Assembly (NCBI RefSeq): GCF_900102815.1
Contig: NZ_FNGF01000005.1
Span: 248,001 to 312,000, forward strand
Length of the DNA: 64,000 nucleotides
Direction of reading: 5' to 3'
DNA from: Glycomyces sambucus
GTDB lineage: Bacteria; Actinomycetota; Actinomycetes; Mycobacteriales; Micromonosporaceae
Part shown: positions 56,620 to 64,000 of the stretch, one piece after another
How positions within the stretch are numbered: the stretch's first letter is position 1
Layout: each line of letters begins with the position of its first letter
Made by a program: the position numbers and the translations under genes
The notes under the pieces: generated by a model
Databases searched by the model: none
What the model was told of the DNA's origin: nothing
The model's input: only the letters and a program-made list of their open reading frames with translations

Positions 56620-56733
56620 ATGCGTCAAGCTCATCGTGTAGCGCACGCCGCACTCGGGGGATCTCTCAGCGTCATCCCAGACTGGGACGCGGCGGTCGCG
56701 CCGGGTCCCATCGACGACGAGGAGGCGCAGTGA
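56620..56733 (+). CDS. Mini-ORF 1, 37 residues
   Basis: ATG 56620 to TGA 56733, ending in an acidic DDEEAQ. It has an N-terminal basic helix (MRQAHRVAHAALGG) and no known motif. Its stop overlaps the next start (GTGA). It has no good ribosome binding site. Function unknown. Confidence 0.4.
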   Translation: MRQAHRVAHAALGGSLSVIPDWDAAVAPGPIDDEEAQ

Positions 56734-56858
56734 CCGGAACCCCGACCGTCCCGGCTCCCCGTGCCGCCCAAGCGGTTCCGACGGACCCCAGCGAAGCACC
56801 CTCTCCGGGCGAGCGCGCGGCCACTCCCTGCTCCCTCAAGGCCGCACGCGACGCGTAG
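56730..56858 (+). CDS. Mini-ORF 2, 42 residues
   Basis: GTG 56730 with GAGGAGG (56719-56725) four bases ahead, in the reading frame after mini-ORF 1, stop at 56856-56858. Pro/Ala/Thr-rich with one Cys near the end (ATPCSLKAARDA). A Rho-independent terminator follows 30 bases later, so the pair looks like a complete transcription unit. Not recognised. Confidence 0.45.
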   Translation: MTGTPTVPAPRAAQAVPTDPSEAPSPGERAATPCSLKAARDA

Positions 56859-56887
56859 CCCCTGCGCGCGCCCGATTTAACCCCTTG

Positions 56888-56928
56888 ATCCGCCGGGGCC
56901 CACACCGACAGGGCTCCGGCGGATTTTC
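56888..56928 (+). terminator. Terminator after mini-ORF 2
   Basis: ATCCGCCGG (56888-56896) pairs with CCGGCGGAT (56916-56924), then TTTTCTCT. A real U-run. Confidence 0.75.
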
Positions 56929-56954
56929 TCTGCGGGGTGTGCGAGGCTGTCGGG

Positions 56955-57650
56955 GTGATCGAGGCGAACGAAGCGAATACCCCGCGTAAAGAACCCGGCC
57001 GCATCGCGGCGATGTTCGACCGCGTCGCGCCGAACTACGACCGCGCCAACACCGTCATGGTCGCCGGCCAGGACAAGCGCTGGCGCCGCGCCGTGCGCGA
57101 GGCCCTGAGCCTCCAGCCCGGCGAGCGGTGCCTGGACCTCGGGGCCGGGACGGGCGTCTCCACCGTCGAGCTCGCCAAGTCCGGCGCCGACGTCATCGGG
57201 GTCGACTTCTCCCTCGGGATGCTCCAGGCGCACCAGGACCGCCAGGTCCCGCTCGTGAACGCCGACGCGCTGCACCTGCCGTTCGCCGACAACACGTTCA
57301 ACGCCGTCACCGGGTCCTTCTTCATTCGCAACGTCGCCGACCTCGACGCCTGCCTCGCCGAGATCCTGCGCGTCCTCGCGCCCGGCGGCCGCATGGTGCT
57401 GTGCGAGGTCTCCACGCCCGTGTGGAAGCCGTACCGCAAGGCCCACGGGGTGTTCGTCAAGCACGTCCTCCCGAAGGTCGCCGGCCGCGTCGGCTCCGAC
57501 GCCGACGCCTACCGCTACCTCTCCGAGTCCACGCTCCAGTGGCCCGCGCAGTCCGACTTCGCCGACCGCATCGTCAAGGCCGGCTACCGCAAGGTCGCCT
57601 GGAGGAACCTCGCCGGCGGCGCCGTCGCCATGCACCGCGGCTTCAAGTAG
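56955..57650 (+). CDS. menG: Demethylmenaquinone methyltransferase
   Basis: Last step of menaquinone synthesis. 231 residues. UbiE motifs: FDRVAPNYDRAN near the N-terminus, DLGAGTGVSTVELA (SAM motif I), FADNTFNAVTGSFFIRNV and PGGRMVLCEVSTP. GTG 56955 is used; an upstream ATG would need an odd six-residue extension. No clear ribosome binding site. Confidence 0.93.
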   Translation: MIEANEANTPRKEPGRIAAMFDRVAPNYDRANTVMVAGQDKRWRRAVREALSLQPGERCLDLGAGTGVSTVELAKSGADVIGVDFSLGMLQAHQDRQVPLVNADALHLPFADNTFNAVTGSFFIRNVADLDACLAEILRVLAPGGRMVLCEVSTPVWKPYRKAHGVFVKHVLPKVAGRVGSDADAYRYLSESTLQWPAQSDFADRIVKAGYRKVAWRNLAGGAVAMHRGFK

Positions 57651-57681
57651 CGGCCGGGCCCGCCTCCCCGCGCCCGCGTAC

Positions 57682-57719
57682 GCCTACTCGGACCTATACG
57701 GGTCTATACTGAAGTAGGC
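57682..57719 (+). promoter_or_regulatory. vapBC promoter and operator
   Basis: GCCTACT (57682) and AGTAGGC (57713-57719) form an inverted repeat around a GACC-TATACG-GGTC dyad and a TATACT -10 (near 57705). Suits repression by the VapB-VapC complex. Confidence 0.6.
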
Positions 57720-57749
57720 AGTGCGTATGTCCAGTCGGAGGTGAGTCGG

Positions 57750-57956
57750 ATGTCCAAGACGACGGTAGACATCAATACCGACCAGATGGAGCGGGCCCAG
57801 GCGATCCTGGGGACCTCGACCATCAAGGAGACGATCGACGTCGCCATCCGCCGCGTGATCGCCGAAGAGGCCCGCGAGCAGTTCATCGATCTCGCGTCCA
57901 CTGGCTACTTCGCCGAACTCGCCGACCCCGAGGTGCGGCGGAAGCTGCGGTCGTGA
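57750..57956 (+). CDS. vapB: VapB-type antitoxin
   Basis: 68 residues: ribbon-helix-helix N-terminus (KTTVDINTDQMERAQAILG) and C-terminal toxin-binding tail. GGAGGTGA precedes ATG 57750. The stop overlaps the toxin start by four bases (GTGA). Confidence 0.85.
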   Translation: MSKTTVDINTDQMERAQAILGTSTIKETIDVAIRRVIAEEAREQFIDLASTGYFAELADPEVRRKLRS

Positions 57957-58366
57957 CGGGATACCTGGGCGACACGAGCGCGCTGTCCCGCTGGGGCCTG
58001 GAGCCGGTCAAGGCCCGGCTCGACCCGCTGCACCGCCGGGGGCTGATCTCCATCTGCGACGCGACCGAGTTCGAGATGCTCTTCTCCGCCCGCGACCGGG
58101 CTGAGCGGGACCGCGTCAAATCGATGCTGATCGCGGCGTTCCCGTGGGTGCCTATGGGCGACAACGTGTTCGCCGACGCGCTCGAACTCCAGCAGCGGCT
58201 CACCGACACCGGCAAGCACCGCTGCGCGTCTCTGGTCGACGCCATGCTCGCGGTCGTGGCCGCGCGTGAGGGCCTCGTGATCCTGCACTACGACCGCGAC
58301 TTCGCGACCATCGCCGGGATCACCGGCCAGCCGGTCGAATGGGTCGTCGAGCCCGGCACCGTCTGA
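57953..58366 (+). CDS. vapC: VapC PIN-domain toxin
   Basis: 137 residues, PIN fold ribonuclease with GDTSALSRW (first Asp), EFEMLF, and VDAMLAVVAAREGLVILHYDRDFATIA, so all acidic residues are kept. GTG start in overlap with vapB. RNA target unknown. Active toxin expected. Confidence 0.88.
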   Translation: MTGYLGDTSALSRWGLEPVKARLDPLHRRGLISICDATEFEMLFSARDRAERDRVKSMLIAAFPWVPMGDNVFADALELQQRLTDTGKHRCASLVDAMLAVVAAREGLVILHYDRDFATIAGITGQPVEWVVEPGTV

Positions 58367-58371
58367 TACGC

Positions 58372-59232
58372 CTAGGCCAGCTGGAAGCTGCGCTTCGAGA
58401 GGCCGAACCAGTAGCCGTCAATCACCGTCTCGGCGGGCTGCTCCTGGTCGGCGGCGGCGCCGTAGGTGACGAAGAGCGGGATGTAGTGGTCGACGGTGGG
58501 GTGCGCGTAGGGCATCCCCGGGGCCTGGGACCGGTAGCGGGCCAGCTCCTCGATGTCGCCCCGCGCCAGGGCCTCCGAGGCCCAGACGTCGAAGTCCGCC
58601 GACCAGCCGGGCACCCGGTCGGGGTGGTGGAAGTCCACGTACGGCAGCCCGTGCGTCATGAACCCCGAGCCCACGACGAGGTAGCCCTCCTCGCGCAGGG
58701 GCCGCAGGCGCTTCCCGATGTCCATCAGGCGGTCCGGGTCGTGGCTGGGGATCGAGAGCTGGAGGACCGGGACGTCGCCGTGCGGGTACATGACCTTGAG
58801 CGGCACCCACGCGCCGTGGTCGAGCCCGCGGCTCGCGTGCCGGTGCAGCGGTTCGGAGTCGGGCATCGCCGCGGCCACGCGGTCGGCCATCGCGGTCGCG
58901 TCGGGGGTCGCGTACGCCATCTTGTAGTACCGCTCGGGGAAGCCCCCGAAGTCGTACACCAGGGGTGTGCCCGGGTCGGGGCTGGAGATCATGAGCGGCG
59001 CGGCCTCCCAGTGGGCCGAGACGATGAGGATGCCCTTGGGCTTCGGCAGCCCCTGCGCCCACGCGAAGAGCGCGTCCATCCACTCGGCCTCGTCGAACAG
59101 CGGCGGCGCGCCGTGGCTCAGGTAGAGGGCCGGCAGCGCCCCGTCGGCGTCGGTCCAGTCGCGGCGCTCGGCCGCGCGCGGCGCGGTCGTCTCCAGGAAG
59201 GCGTCGAACGCGGCGCCGGGATGGGTGGCCAT
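58372..59232 (-). CDS. LigB-type extradiol dioxygenase (DODA/YgiD-like)
   Basis: 286 residues, class III extradiol dioxygenase related to DOPA 4,5-dioxygenase. Fe(II) His residues in LYLSHGAPPL and ILIVSAHWEA, DHGAWVPL and GSGFMTHGL are intact. Stands divergent from a MarR regulator with a palindromic operator in the shared 82-base spacer. ATG 59232. Substrate probably a catechol or DOPA-like compound; not certain. Confidence 0.9.
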   Translation of the reverse strand: MATHPGAAFDAFLETTAPRAAERRDWTDADGALPALYLSHGAPPLFDEAEWMDALFAWAQGLPKPKGILIVSAHWEAAPLMISSPDPGTPLVYDFGGFPERYYKMAYATPDATAMADRVAAAMPDSEPLHRHASRGLDHGAWVPLKVMYPHGDVPVLQLSIPSHDPDRLMDIGKRLRPLREEGYLVVGSGFMTHGLPYVDFHHPDRVPGWSADFDVWASEALARGDIEELARYRSQAPGMPYAHPTVDHYIPLFVTYGAAADQEQPAETVIDGYWFGLSKRSFQLA

Positions 59233-59264
59233 GGGAACTCCAGTCTCTTGAACCTTCAATGAAA

Positions 59265-59293
59265 AGGATACTCGGGTTGCTTGATGTATCAAG
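59265..59293 (-). promoter_or_regulatory. Dioxygenase promoter overlapped by a MarR-type palindrome
   Basis: TTGATA, 16 bases, TATCCT on the minus strand (59265-59292). The -35 lies within CTTGAT-GT-ATCAAG (59280-59293). Binding there would block the dioxygenase and probably autoregulate the MarR gene. Confidence 0.6.
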
Positions 59294-59314
59294 TAGTGAA
59301 GTTAAGCTTGGGAC

Positions 59315-59776
59315 ATGAGTGATGAGGCGCCGTGGCTCGACGACGAGGAGATGGCGGCGTGGCTGCCGCTGATCGGCCTGGTCATGCGCCTGCCCGGCGC
59401 GCTCGACCACTCGCTGCGCCGCGACGTGGGCCTGAGCCACTTCGAGTACGGCGTCCTCGCGGTGCTGGAGCAGGCCGAGGACCACACCATGCGGATGAGC
59501 GACCTCGCGTACCTGTGCAACGGCTCGCTCTCGCGCCTCTCGCACGTCGCCCGGCGGCTCGAGGGCGACGGCCTCCTGCGCCGCTACGCCTGCCCCACCG
59601 ACGGGCGCTCCACGCTCGCGACGCTCACCGACGGCGGCCGCGAACTGCTCGGGAACGCCGCCCCCGGCCACGTCCGCACCGTGCGCTCGCTCATCTTCGA
59701 CGAGCTCTCCCGCGACGAGGTCAGACTCCTGGGCGACATGGCCGAGCGCATCGTCGCCCGCATCCAGGACCAGTAG
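59315..59776 (+). CDS. MarR-family regulator
   Basis: 153 residues, winged helix (MRMSDLAYLCNGSLSRLSHVARRLEGDGLLRRYA, about 65-100) with dimerising helices at both ends. Divergent from the LigB-type dioxygenase. Ligand unknown, likely a phenolic or catechol. Confidence 0.9.
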   Translation: MSDEAPWLDDEEMAAWLPLIGLVMRLPGALDHSLRRDVGLSHFEYGVLAVLEQAEDHTMRMSDLAYLCNGSLSRLSHVARRLEGDGLLRRYACPTDGRSTLATLTDGGRELLGNAAPGHVRTVRSLIFDELSRDEVRLLGDMAERIVARIQDQ

Positions 59777-59832
59777 CCGCAACGCCTGGACACGGCACCG
59801 CCTTGGCAGACGACCGTGCCGCGAATACGACG

Positions 59833-59878
59833 ACGCCCGGCCCGTTCCCGCAGGTGCCCTTGGGAATCGGACCGGGCG
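59833..59878. terminator. Hairpin between MarR gene and wrbA
   Basis: Arms 59833-59848 and 59862-59878 pair with two irregularities between the convergent genes. Confidence 0.6.
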
Positions 59879-59890
59879 TTCGCGGCGGTG

Positions 59891-60511
59891 CTATCCGGCG
59901 ATCGCGGCGCGGCCGGCCTTGAGGGCGGCGGCGGTGGCGACGACGCGCTCGGCCTGGGCGGTCGCCCCGGCGAGGGTCTGCTCGTCGATGTCGTAGCCGT
60001 TCCAGTGCGAGACGCCGTACGGCGAGGCGTTCGCGAACAGGGTCTCGTTCGCGTAGCCGGGGGCGACGATGATGCCGCCGAAGTGGTGGAACGAGTTGTA
60101 GAGCGCCAGCAGCGTCGACTCGTTGCCGCCGTGCTTGCCGGAGGCCGCGGCGAAGCCGGAGTAGACCTTGTCGGCGAGCTGGCCCTGGAACCACTGCGGG
60201 CCGAGGGTGTCGAGGAACTGCTTGAGCTGCGCCGCGACGTTGCCGTAGCGGGTCGGGGAGCCCATCACGACGGCGTCGGCCCAGACGACGTCGTCCGCGG
60301 TGGCCACCGGGATCTCCTGGATCGCCTCGTAGTTCGCGGCCCAGGCCGGGTTCGAGTCGATCGCGGCCTGCGGGGCCAGCTCGGTGACGCGGCGCAGCCG
60401 CACCTCGGCGCCGGCCTTCTCGGCGGACTCGGCGAGCTGCTTCGCCAGCGCGGTGACGTTGCCGGTGGCCGAGTAGAAGATCACGGAGACCTTGACGGGC
60501 TCGACGGTCAT
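59891..60511 (-). CDS. wrbA: NAD(P)H:quinone oxidoreductase (WrbA)
   Basis: 206 residues, flavodoxin-like, tetrameric FMN enzyme. FMN loop VIFYSATGNVTALA, GSPTRYGN, and GFAAASGKHGGNE are family-specific. ATG 60511 with AGAGG ahead. Two palindromes lie upstream. Confidence 0.93.
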   Translation of the reverse strand: MTVEPVKVSVIFYSATGNVTALAKQLAESAEKAGAEVRLRRVTELAPQAAIDSNPAWAANYEAIQEIPVATADDVVWADAVVMGSPTRYGNVAAQLKQFLDTLGPQWFQGQLADKVYSGFAAASGKHGGNESTLLALYNSFHHFGGIIVAPGYANETLFANASPYGVSHWNGYDIDEQTLAGATAQAERVVATAAALKAGRAAIAG

Positions 60512-60545
60512 GTTCTGCCTCTTCTTCCAGGAAAGCTTCAGGTAG

Positions 60546-60605
60546 TTCAGATTTGAATTACCCATCGACCATAGCGGTGCGAATGGTGAAGTTCAAATTT
60601 GAACC
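60546..60605 (-). promoter_or_regulatory. Twin palindromes upstream of wrbA
   Basis: GTTCAAATTTGAAC (60592-60605, perfect) and GTTCAGATTTGAAT (60546-60559, imperfect), 46 bases apart. MarR/HxlR-like. No regulator gene is adjacent. The 447-base gap 60512-60958 holds these and the two sites below. Confidence 0.6.
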
Positions 60606-60829
60606 ATGTGGCGCTCGCCACTTGATGCCCCTTTTGCGAATCAGCCCCGCGGGGGAGTGGCCGCGATCATCGCTCGTGTTACGAGAGTGTTTCCAAGCAT
60701 CGACAGTGGCGAGGTGCATCAACTGTCGGCTTTATCACTCGCGCTCGCGTCGCCACCTCAGCCGCTCCCATCGCTCCCGCAACTCTGGTTCAAGTACGTG
60801 CGTACGGCTCGTGACCTCGAATAATGACA

Positions 60830-60847
60830 ACTTAGGCGGACCTAAGT
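60830..60847. promoter_or_regulatory. Palindrome ACTTAGG-CGGA-CCTAAGT
   Basis: Perfect 7-bp arms, 40 bases upstream of the Rex site. TTAGG/CCTAA recalls DtxR/IdeR half-sites, but the spacing is too short for a standard box. Confidence 0.45.
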
Positions 60848-60886
60848 GACTGGGTGTGGATATCGAAGTTCTAGACTGGCTGCAAA

Positions 60887-60910
60887 CGCTTGTGAAGATC
60901 TTCACAAGCG
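60887..60910. promoter_or_regulatory. Rex operator upstream of the nuo operon
   Basis: A perfect 24-bp palindrome whose core TTGTGAAGATCTTCACAA matches the Rex operator (TGTGAA-N4-TTCACA). A TAGACT hexamer (60872-60877) places the start of transcription at the operator. Rex represses when NADH is low and controls nuo in Streptomyces coelicolor, so regulation here is likely. Confidence 0.8.
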
Positions 60911-60958
60911 GGTTGGTCGTGTAAAGGATCACCACCCCATCCGCCTGAGAGGACGCCC

Positions 60959-62245
60959 GTGACCACTCACGCAACCCCGGATGCCGACGTCATCGTCGTC
61001 GGTGCCGGGCCCGGTGGTTCGGCCGCAGCCCACCACCTGGCCGCCCGGGGCCTCGACGTCCTGCTGCTGGAGAAGACCCGCTTCCCCAGGGAGAAGGTCT
61101 GCGGCGACGGCCTGACGCCCCGCGCCGTCGCGCAGCTGCTCAAGATGGGCGTCGACACCTCCGAGGCCGCCGGCTGGATCCGCAACCGGGGCCTGCGCGT
61201 CGTCGCCGACGACATCGCCATCGAGCTGGACTGGCCCGCGCTGGACCACTTCCCCGACTACGGCCTCACCCGCACCCGGTACGACTTCGACCAGCTCCTG
61301 GCCGACAAGGCCGTGGAGGCCGGCGCGAAGCTGCTCACCGGCGCCAAGGTCACCGCGCCGCTGTTCGACCTCGCCGGCCGCGTCTGCGGCGTCACCGCGG
61401 TCCGGGACGGCGAGACGCTGACGTACAGGGCCCCCTTGGTGATCGCCGCCGACGGCGTCTCCGGGCGCCTCGCGCTCTCGCTGGGCCTGAAGCGGGACGA
61501 GAAGCGCCCCATGGGGGTCGCGGTCCGCCAGTACTACAAGTCCGCGGCCAAGCACGACGACCAGTACCTGGAGTCGTGGCTGTCGCTGCGCACCGCCGCC
61601 GAGCCGGACGTGCTCCAGCCCGGGTACGGCTGGATCTTCGGCCTGGGCGACGGCCGCGTCAACGCCGGCCTGGGCGTCCTCAACTCCTCCGAGGGCTACG
61701 GGAAGACCGACTACCGCGCGCTCCTGCGGGACTGGCTCGCGAACACCCCCGAGGAGTGGGGCCTGGCCGACGAGGCCAACGCCGACGGGCCCGTCCGCGG
61801 CGCCGCGCTCCCCATGGGCTTCAACCGGACCCCGCACTACAGCCGCGGGCTCATGCTCGTGGGCGACTCGGGCGGGATGGTGAACCCGTTCAACGGGGAG
61901 GGCATCGCGTACGCGATCGAGGCCGGCGAGGTCGCCGCCGCGGTCGTCGCCGAGGCGCTGCGGTCCCCGAGCGTCCCGCGGCGGGAGGCGGTCCTGCGGA
62001 CCTACGCCGACCGCATGGACGACCTGTGGGGCTCCTACTACCGGATGGGCGGGATCTTCACCCACCTCATCGGCAAGCCCGCGGTCATGAAGCTGTGCAC
62101 CGAGCACGGCCTGAAGCGTCCGGCGCTCATGCGCGTCGTATTGAAACTGCTCGCGAACCTCACCGACCGGCCCGGTCGGGACGCCGCCGACCGGATCGTC
62201 AACGGCATGCGGTTCGTCACTCCGACTCTCGGAAGGAGGCTCTGA
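60959..62245 (+). CDS. Geranylgeranyl reductase family flavoprotein
   Basis: 428 residues, FAD-binding [14 protein letters not shown] near the N-terminus, then a GDG and DGVSGRLA and [20 protein letters not shown], typical for the family. In actinobacteria such proteins (MenJ) reduce an isoprene unit of menaquinone. Two bases before nuoA, under the Rex operator. GTG start. Confidence 0.88.
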   Translation: MTTHATPDADVIVVGAGPGGSAAAHHLAARGLDVLLLEKTRFPREKVCGDGLTPRAVAQLLKMGVDTSEAAGWIRNRGLRVVADDIAIELDWPALDHFPDYGLTRTRYDFDQLLADKAVEAGAKLLTGAKVTAPLFDLAGRVCGVTAVRDGETLTYRAPLVIAADGVSGRLALSLGLKRDEKRPMGVAVRQYYKSAAKHDDQYLESWLSLRTAAEPDVLQPGYGWIFGLGDGRVNAGLGVLNSSEGYGKTDYRALLRDWLANTPEEWGLADEANADGPVRGAALPMGFNRTPHYSRGLMLVGDSGGMVNPFNGEGIAYAIEAGEVAAAVVAEALRSPSVPRREAVLRTYADRMDDLWGSYYRMGGIFTHLIGKPAVMKLCTEHGLKRPALMRVVLKLLANLTDRPGRDAADRIVNGMRFVTPTLGRRL

Positions 62246-62247
62246 GG

Positions 62248-62607
62248 ATGGAAGTCTACGTACCGGTCGTCATCATGCTCGCGATCGGCATCGGGTTCGG
62301 CATCGTCTCGGCCGTCGGCTCGCGGATCGTCGGTCCGCGCCGCGAGAACCGCGCGAAGTACGACCCCTACGAGTGCGGCATCGAGCCCGCGCCCGCCACG
62401 TCGGGCCCCACGAAGTTCCCGGTGAAGTTCTACCTCACCGCCATGCTGTTCATCGTCTTCGACATCGAGATCATCTTCCTCGTGCCGTGGGCGGTCCACC
62501 ACGACGTGCTCGGGATCTTCGGGTTCTGGGCCGTGCTGATGTTCATCGCCGCGCTGTTCGTCGCCTACGCGTACGAGTGGCGCCGCGGCGGACTGGACTG
62601 GGATTAG
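62248..62607 (+). CDS. nuoA: NADH-quinone oxidoreductase subunit A
   Basis: 119 residues, three membrane helices; [32 protein letters not shown] diagnostic. GGAAGGAGG upstream. Part of the complex I membrane arm. Confidence 0.96.
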   Translation: MEVYVPVVIMLAIGIGFGIVSAVGSRIVGPRRENRAKYDPYECGIEPAPATSGPTKFPVKFYLTAMLFIVFDIEIIFLVPWAVHHDVLGIFGFWAVLMFIAALFVAYAYEWRRGGLDWD

Positions 62608-62619
62608 AGGCACCGAACC

Positions 62620-63255
62620 ATGGGTGTAGAAGAGAAGCTCCCGCAAGGCATCATCCTCACCACCGTCGAGGCGCTGGTGAACTGGACGCGCCGGGCCTCC
62701 ATGTGGCCGGCCACGTTCGGGCTCGCCTGCTGCGCGATCGAGATGATGGCCACCGGCGCGGCCCGCTACGACACCGGCCGCTTCGGCATGGAGGTCTTCC
62801 GGGCCTCCCCCCGCCAGGCCGACCTGATGATCGTGGCCGGGCGGGTGAGCCAGAAGATGGCGCCCGTCCTGCGCCAGATCTACGACCAGATGTCGGAACC
62901 GAAGTGGGTCCTGTCGATGGGCGTGTGCGCCACCTCCGGCGGCATGTTCAACAACTACGCGATCGTGCAGGGCGTCGACCACGTCGTCCCCGTCGACATG
63001 TACCTCCCCGGGTGCCCGCCCCGGCCCGAGATGCTGCTCGACGCGATCCTCAAGCTCCACGAGAAGGTCCAGCACGAGCCGCTGGGCGAGAAGCGCAAGC
63101 AGGCGCTCGCCGACCTCCCCGAGCCGCTCATCAAGCCCGGTGCGATGCCCTCCTCCTACCGCTTCGACAAGCAGCGCAAGAAGGAGTGGACCGAGGCCGT
63201 CAAGGCCGGCACCGAGGAGCAGCTGCGCATCACCAAGGCGGTGGCGAAGCGATGA
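62620..63255 (+). CDS. nuoB: NADH-quinone oxidoreductase subunit B
   Basis: 211 residues, 4Fe-4S cluster N2 carrier. Cys-Cys in [11 protein letters not shown], later CATSGG and PGCPPRPE supply ligands. Overlaps nuoC by four bases. Confidence 0.97.
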   Translation: MGVEEKLPQGIILTTVEALVNWTRRASMWPATFGLACCAIEMMATGAARYDTGRFGMEVFRASPRQADLMIVAGRVSQKMAPVLRQIYDQMSEPKWVLSMGVCATSGGMFNNYAIVQGVDHVVPVDMYLPGCPPRPEMLLDAILKLHEKVQHEPLGEKRKQALADLPEPLIKPGAMPSSYRFDKQRKKEWTEAVKAGTEEQLRITKAVAKR

Positions 63256-63950
63256 GCGACGAACACGGCACCGGCACCGGCGAGGACGTCCAGGGCGGCG
63301 TCCAGCCGGTCGGCATGCAGCGCAAGGGCCTCTTCGGCGCCGCCGACTCCGGCGACACCTCCGGGTTCGGCGGCCTCGTGCAGGCGACGCCCCTGGGGGC
63401 CGAGGTCGTCTCCACGGCCGAACCGCTCGGCGGGTACTTCGACGAGATCCTCGCGGCACTGCGCGAACTGCTCGGCGAGGACGTGGTCCGCGCGGTCGTC
63501 GTCGACCGCGGCGAGCTGACGGTCTACATCGCGCCCGACCGCACCGAGGACGTGTGCCGGGTCATGCGCGACGACGAGAGCCTGCGCTTCGAGCTGTGCA
63601 ACTCCGTGTCCGGAGTGGACTACCCGGACCGGCGCAACCGGCTCCACGTGGTCTACCACCTGACCTCCATGACCTACCGGCGCCGGGTCCGCCTGGAGAC
63701 CGCGGTGGGCCTGGACAACCCGGTCGTCCACTCGGTCACCTCGGTCTACCCGACCGCCGACTGGCAGGAGCGCGAGACCTGGGACATGTTCGGCGTGGTC
63801 TTCGAGGGCCACCCGCACCTGACCCGCATCCTCATGCCCGACGACTGGGAGGGCCACCCCCAGCGCAAGGACTACCCGCTCGGCGGCATCGCGGTCGAGT
63901 ACAAGGGCGCCCACATCCCGCCCCCGGACGAGCGGAGGTCGTACAAGTGA
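63252..63950 (+). CDS. nuoC: NADH-quinone oxidoreductase subunit C
   Basis: 232 residues, 30 kDa subunit with a disordered Gly-rich N-terminus, [32 protein letters not shown]-type motif (here [21 protein letters not shown]). Overlaps the next start. Confidence 0.95.
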   Translation: MSDEHGTGTGEDVQGGVQPVGMQRKGLFGAADSGDTSGFGGLVQATPLGAEVVSTAEPLGGYFDEILAALRELLGEDVVRAVVVDRGELTVYIAPDRTEDVCRVMRDDESLRFELCNSVSGVDYPDRRNRLHVVYHLTSMTYRRRVRLETAVGLDNPVVHSVTSVYPTADWQERETWDMFGVVFEGHPHLTRILMPDDWEGHPQRKDYPLGGIAVEYKGAHIPPPDERRSYK

Positions 63951-64000
63951 CCCGGACGCAGCCATGGGGGGTGCGGGGTGGCGGAGCCCCCCGCGAAGAG
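63947..64000 (+). CDS. nuoD: Probable nuoD, truncated by window edge
   Basis: GTG 63947 overlaps the nuoC stop (GTGA) with CGGAGG ahead; 18 codons are open to the window end. Identity rests on operon order only. Confidence 0.45.
   Translation, partial: MTRTQPWGVRGGGAPREE

Noticed and set aside
60553-60849. 98-residue ORF between wrbA and the nuo operon
   Set aside because: Composition is Arg/Ser-rich and not protein-like; the stretch is better explained as a regulatory gap with palindromes.

Overview
The window is about 72% GC, with GTG and TTG starts, many 4-base ATGA/GTGA gene overlaps, Tat and lipoprotein signals and long GC-rich hairpin terminators. Together with an actinobacterial-type LysC internal start, a geranylgeranyl reductase in front of nuoA, an LPxTG-anchored protein, a VapBC pair and a probable Rex operator, this points to a chromosomal segment of a high-GC actinomycete. 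A Glycomyces/Stackebrandtia-like organism is a guess; genus cannot be fixed from the sequence alone. No phage, transposase, IS element or CRISPR array was seen.

Layout. 1-4001: nucleoside uptake and salvage (permease, cdd, deoA) and a secreted M20 amidohydrolase. 4225-6067: DUF1838-like protein and an S-adenosyl methyltransferase. 6147-10755: three tandem secreted S8 (aqualysin-type) proteases; the first and third share a promoter-upstream box. 11068-12855: an ABC-F ATPase. 13079-19696: two coupled ABC exporter half-transporters, then three paralogous membrane proteins that define four copies of an apparently undescribed C-x-H/HR/C module; this is the most novel-looking locus. 19701-24081: a coupled pentapeptide-repeat/DUF1963-like pair, a GlxA-type regulator running into a 15-bp minisatellite, a cupin and a DUF1905 protein. 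24241-26559: a DnaA-box-like element and leuA with a putative leaderless Leu leader peptide. 26627-28172: nitroreductase and lipoprotein. 28302-30637: lysC-asd. 30638-31125: two ~118-bp repeats flanking a 7x9-bp tandem repeat. 31126-34853: ABC-2 transporter pair and a sortase-anchored secreted protein. 35044-37515: cysS-rlmB. 37685-43073: Hsp70/beta-propeller membrane fusion, small membrane protein and a large secreted protein resembling an S8 protease without its catalytic domain. 43549: tRNA-Thr(TGT), then a second copy of the DnaA-box-like element. 44002-52856: HTH-linked N6 adenine methylase, two lipoproteins, an SF1 helicase with a degenerate nuclease tail, and a coupled kinase/helix-hairpin-helix membrane protein pair. 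53188-57650: DUF4272, adenosine deaminase, a second amidohydrolase, two coupled mini-ORFs and menG. 57750-60511: VapBC, DOPA-dioxygenase-like enzyme with a divergent MarR regulator, and WrbA. 60887-end: Rex operator, geranylgeranyl reductase and nuoABC(D).

How genes work together. Cytidine and adenosine deaminases, thymidine phosphorylase and the permease form a nucleoside scavenging set. menG, geranylgeranyl reductase and Nuo link menaquinone maturation to complex I, with NADH-sensing Rex as the likely switch. LysC and Asd supply the common aspartate pathway. The ABC exporter pair next to the C-x-H paralogues may be one export or envelope system, but its substrate is not evident.
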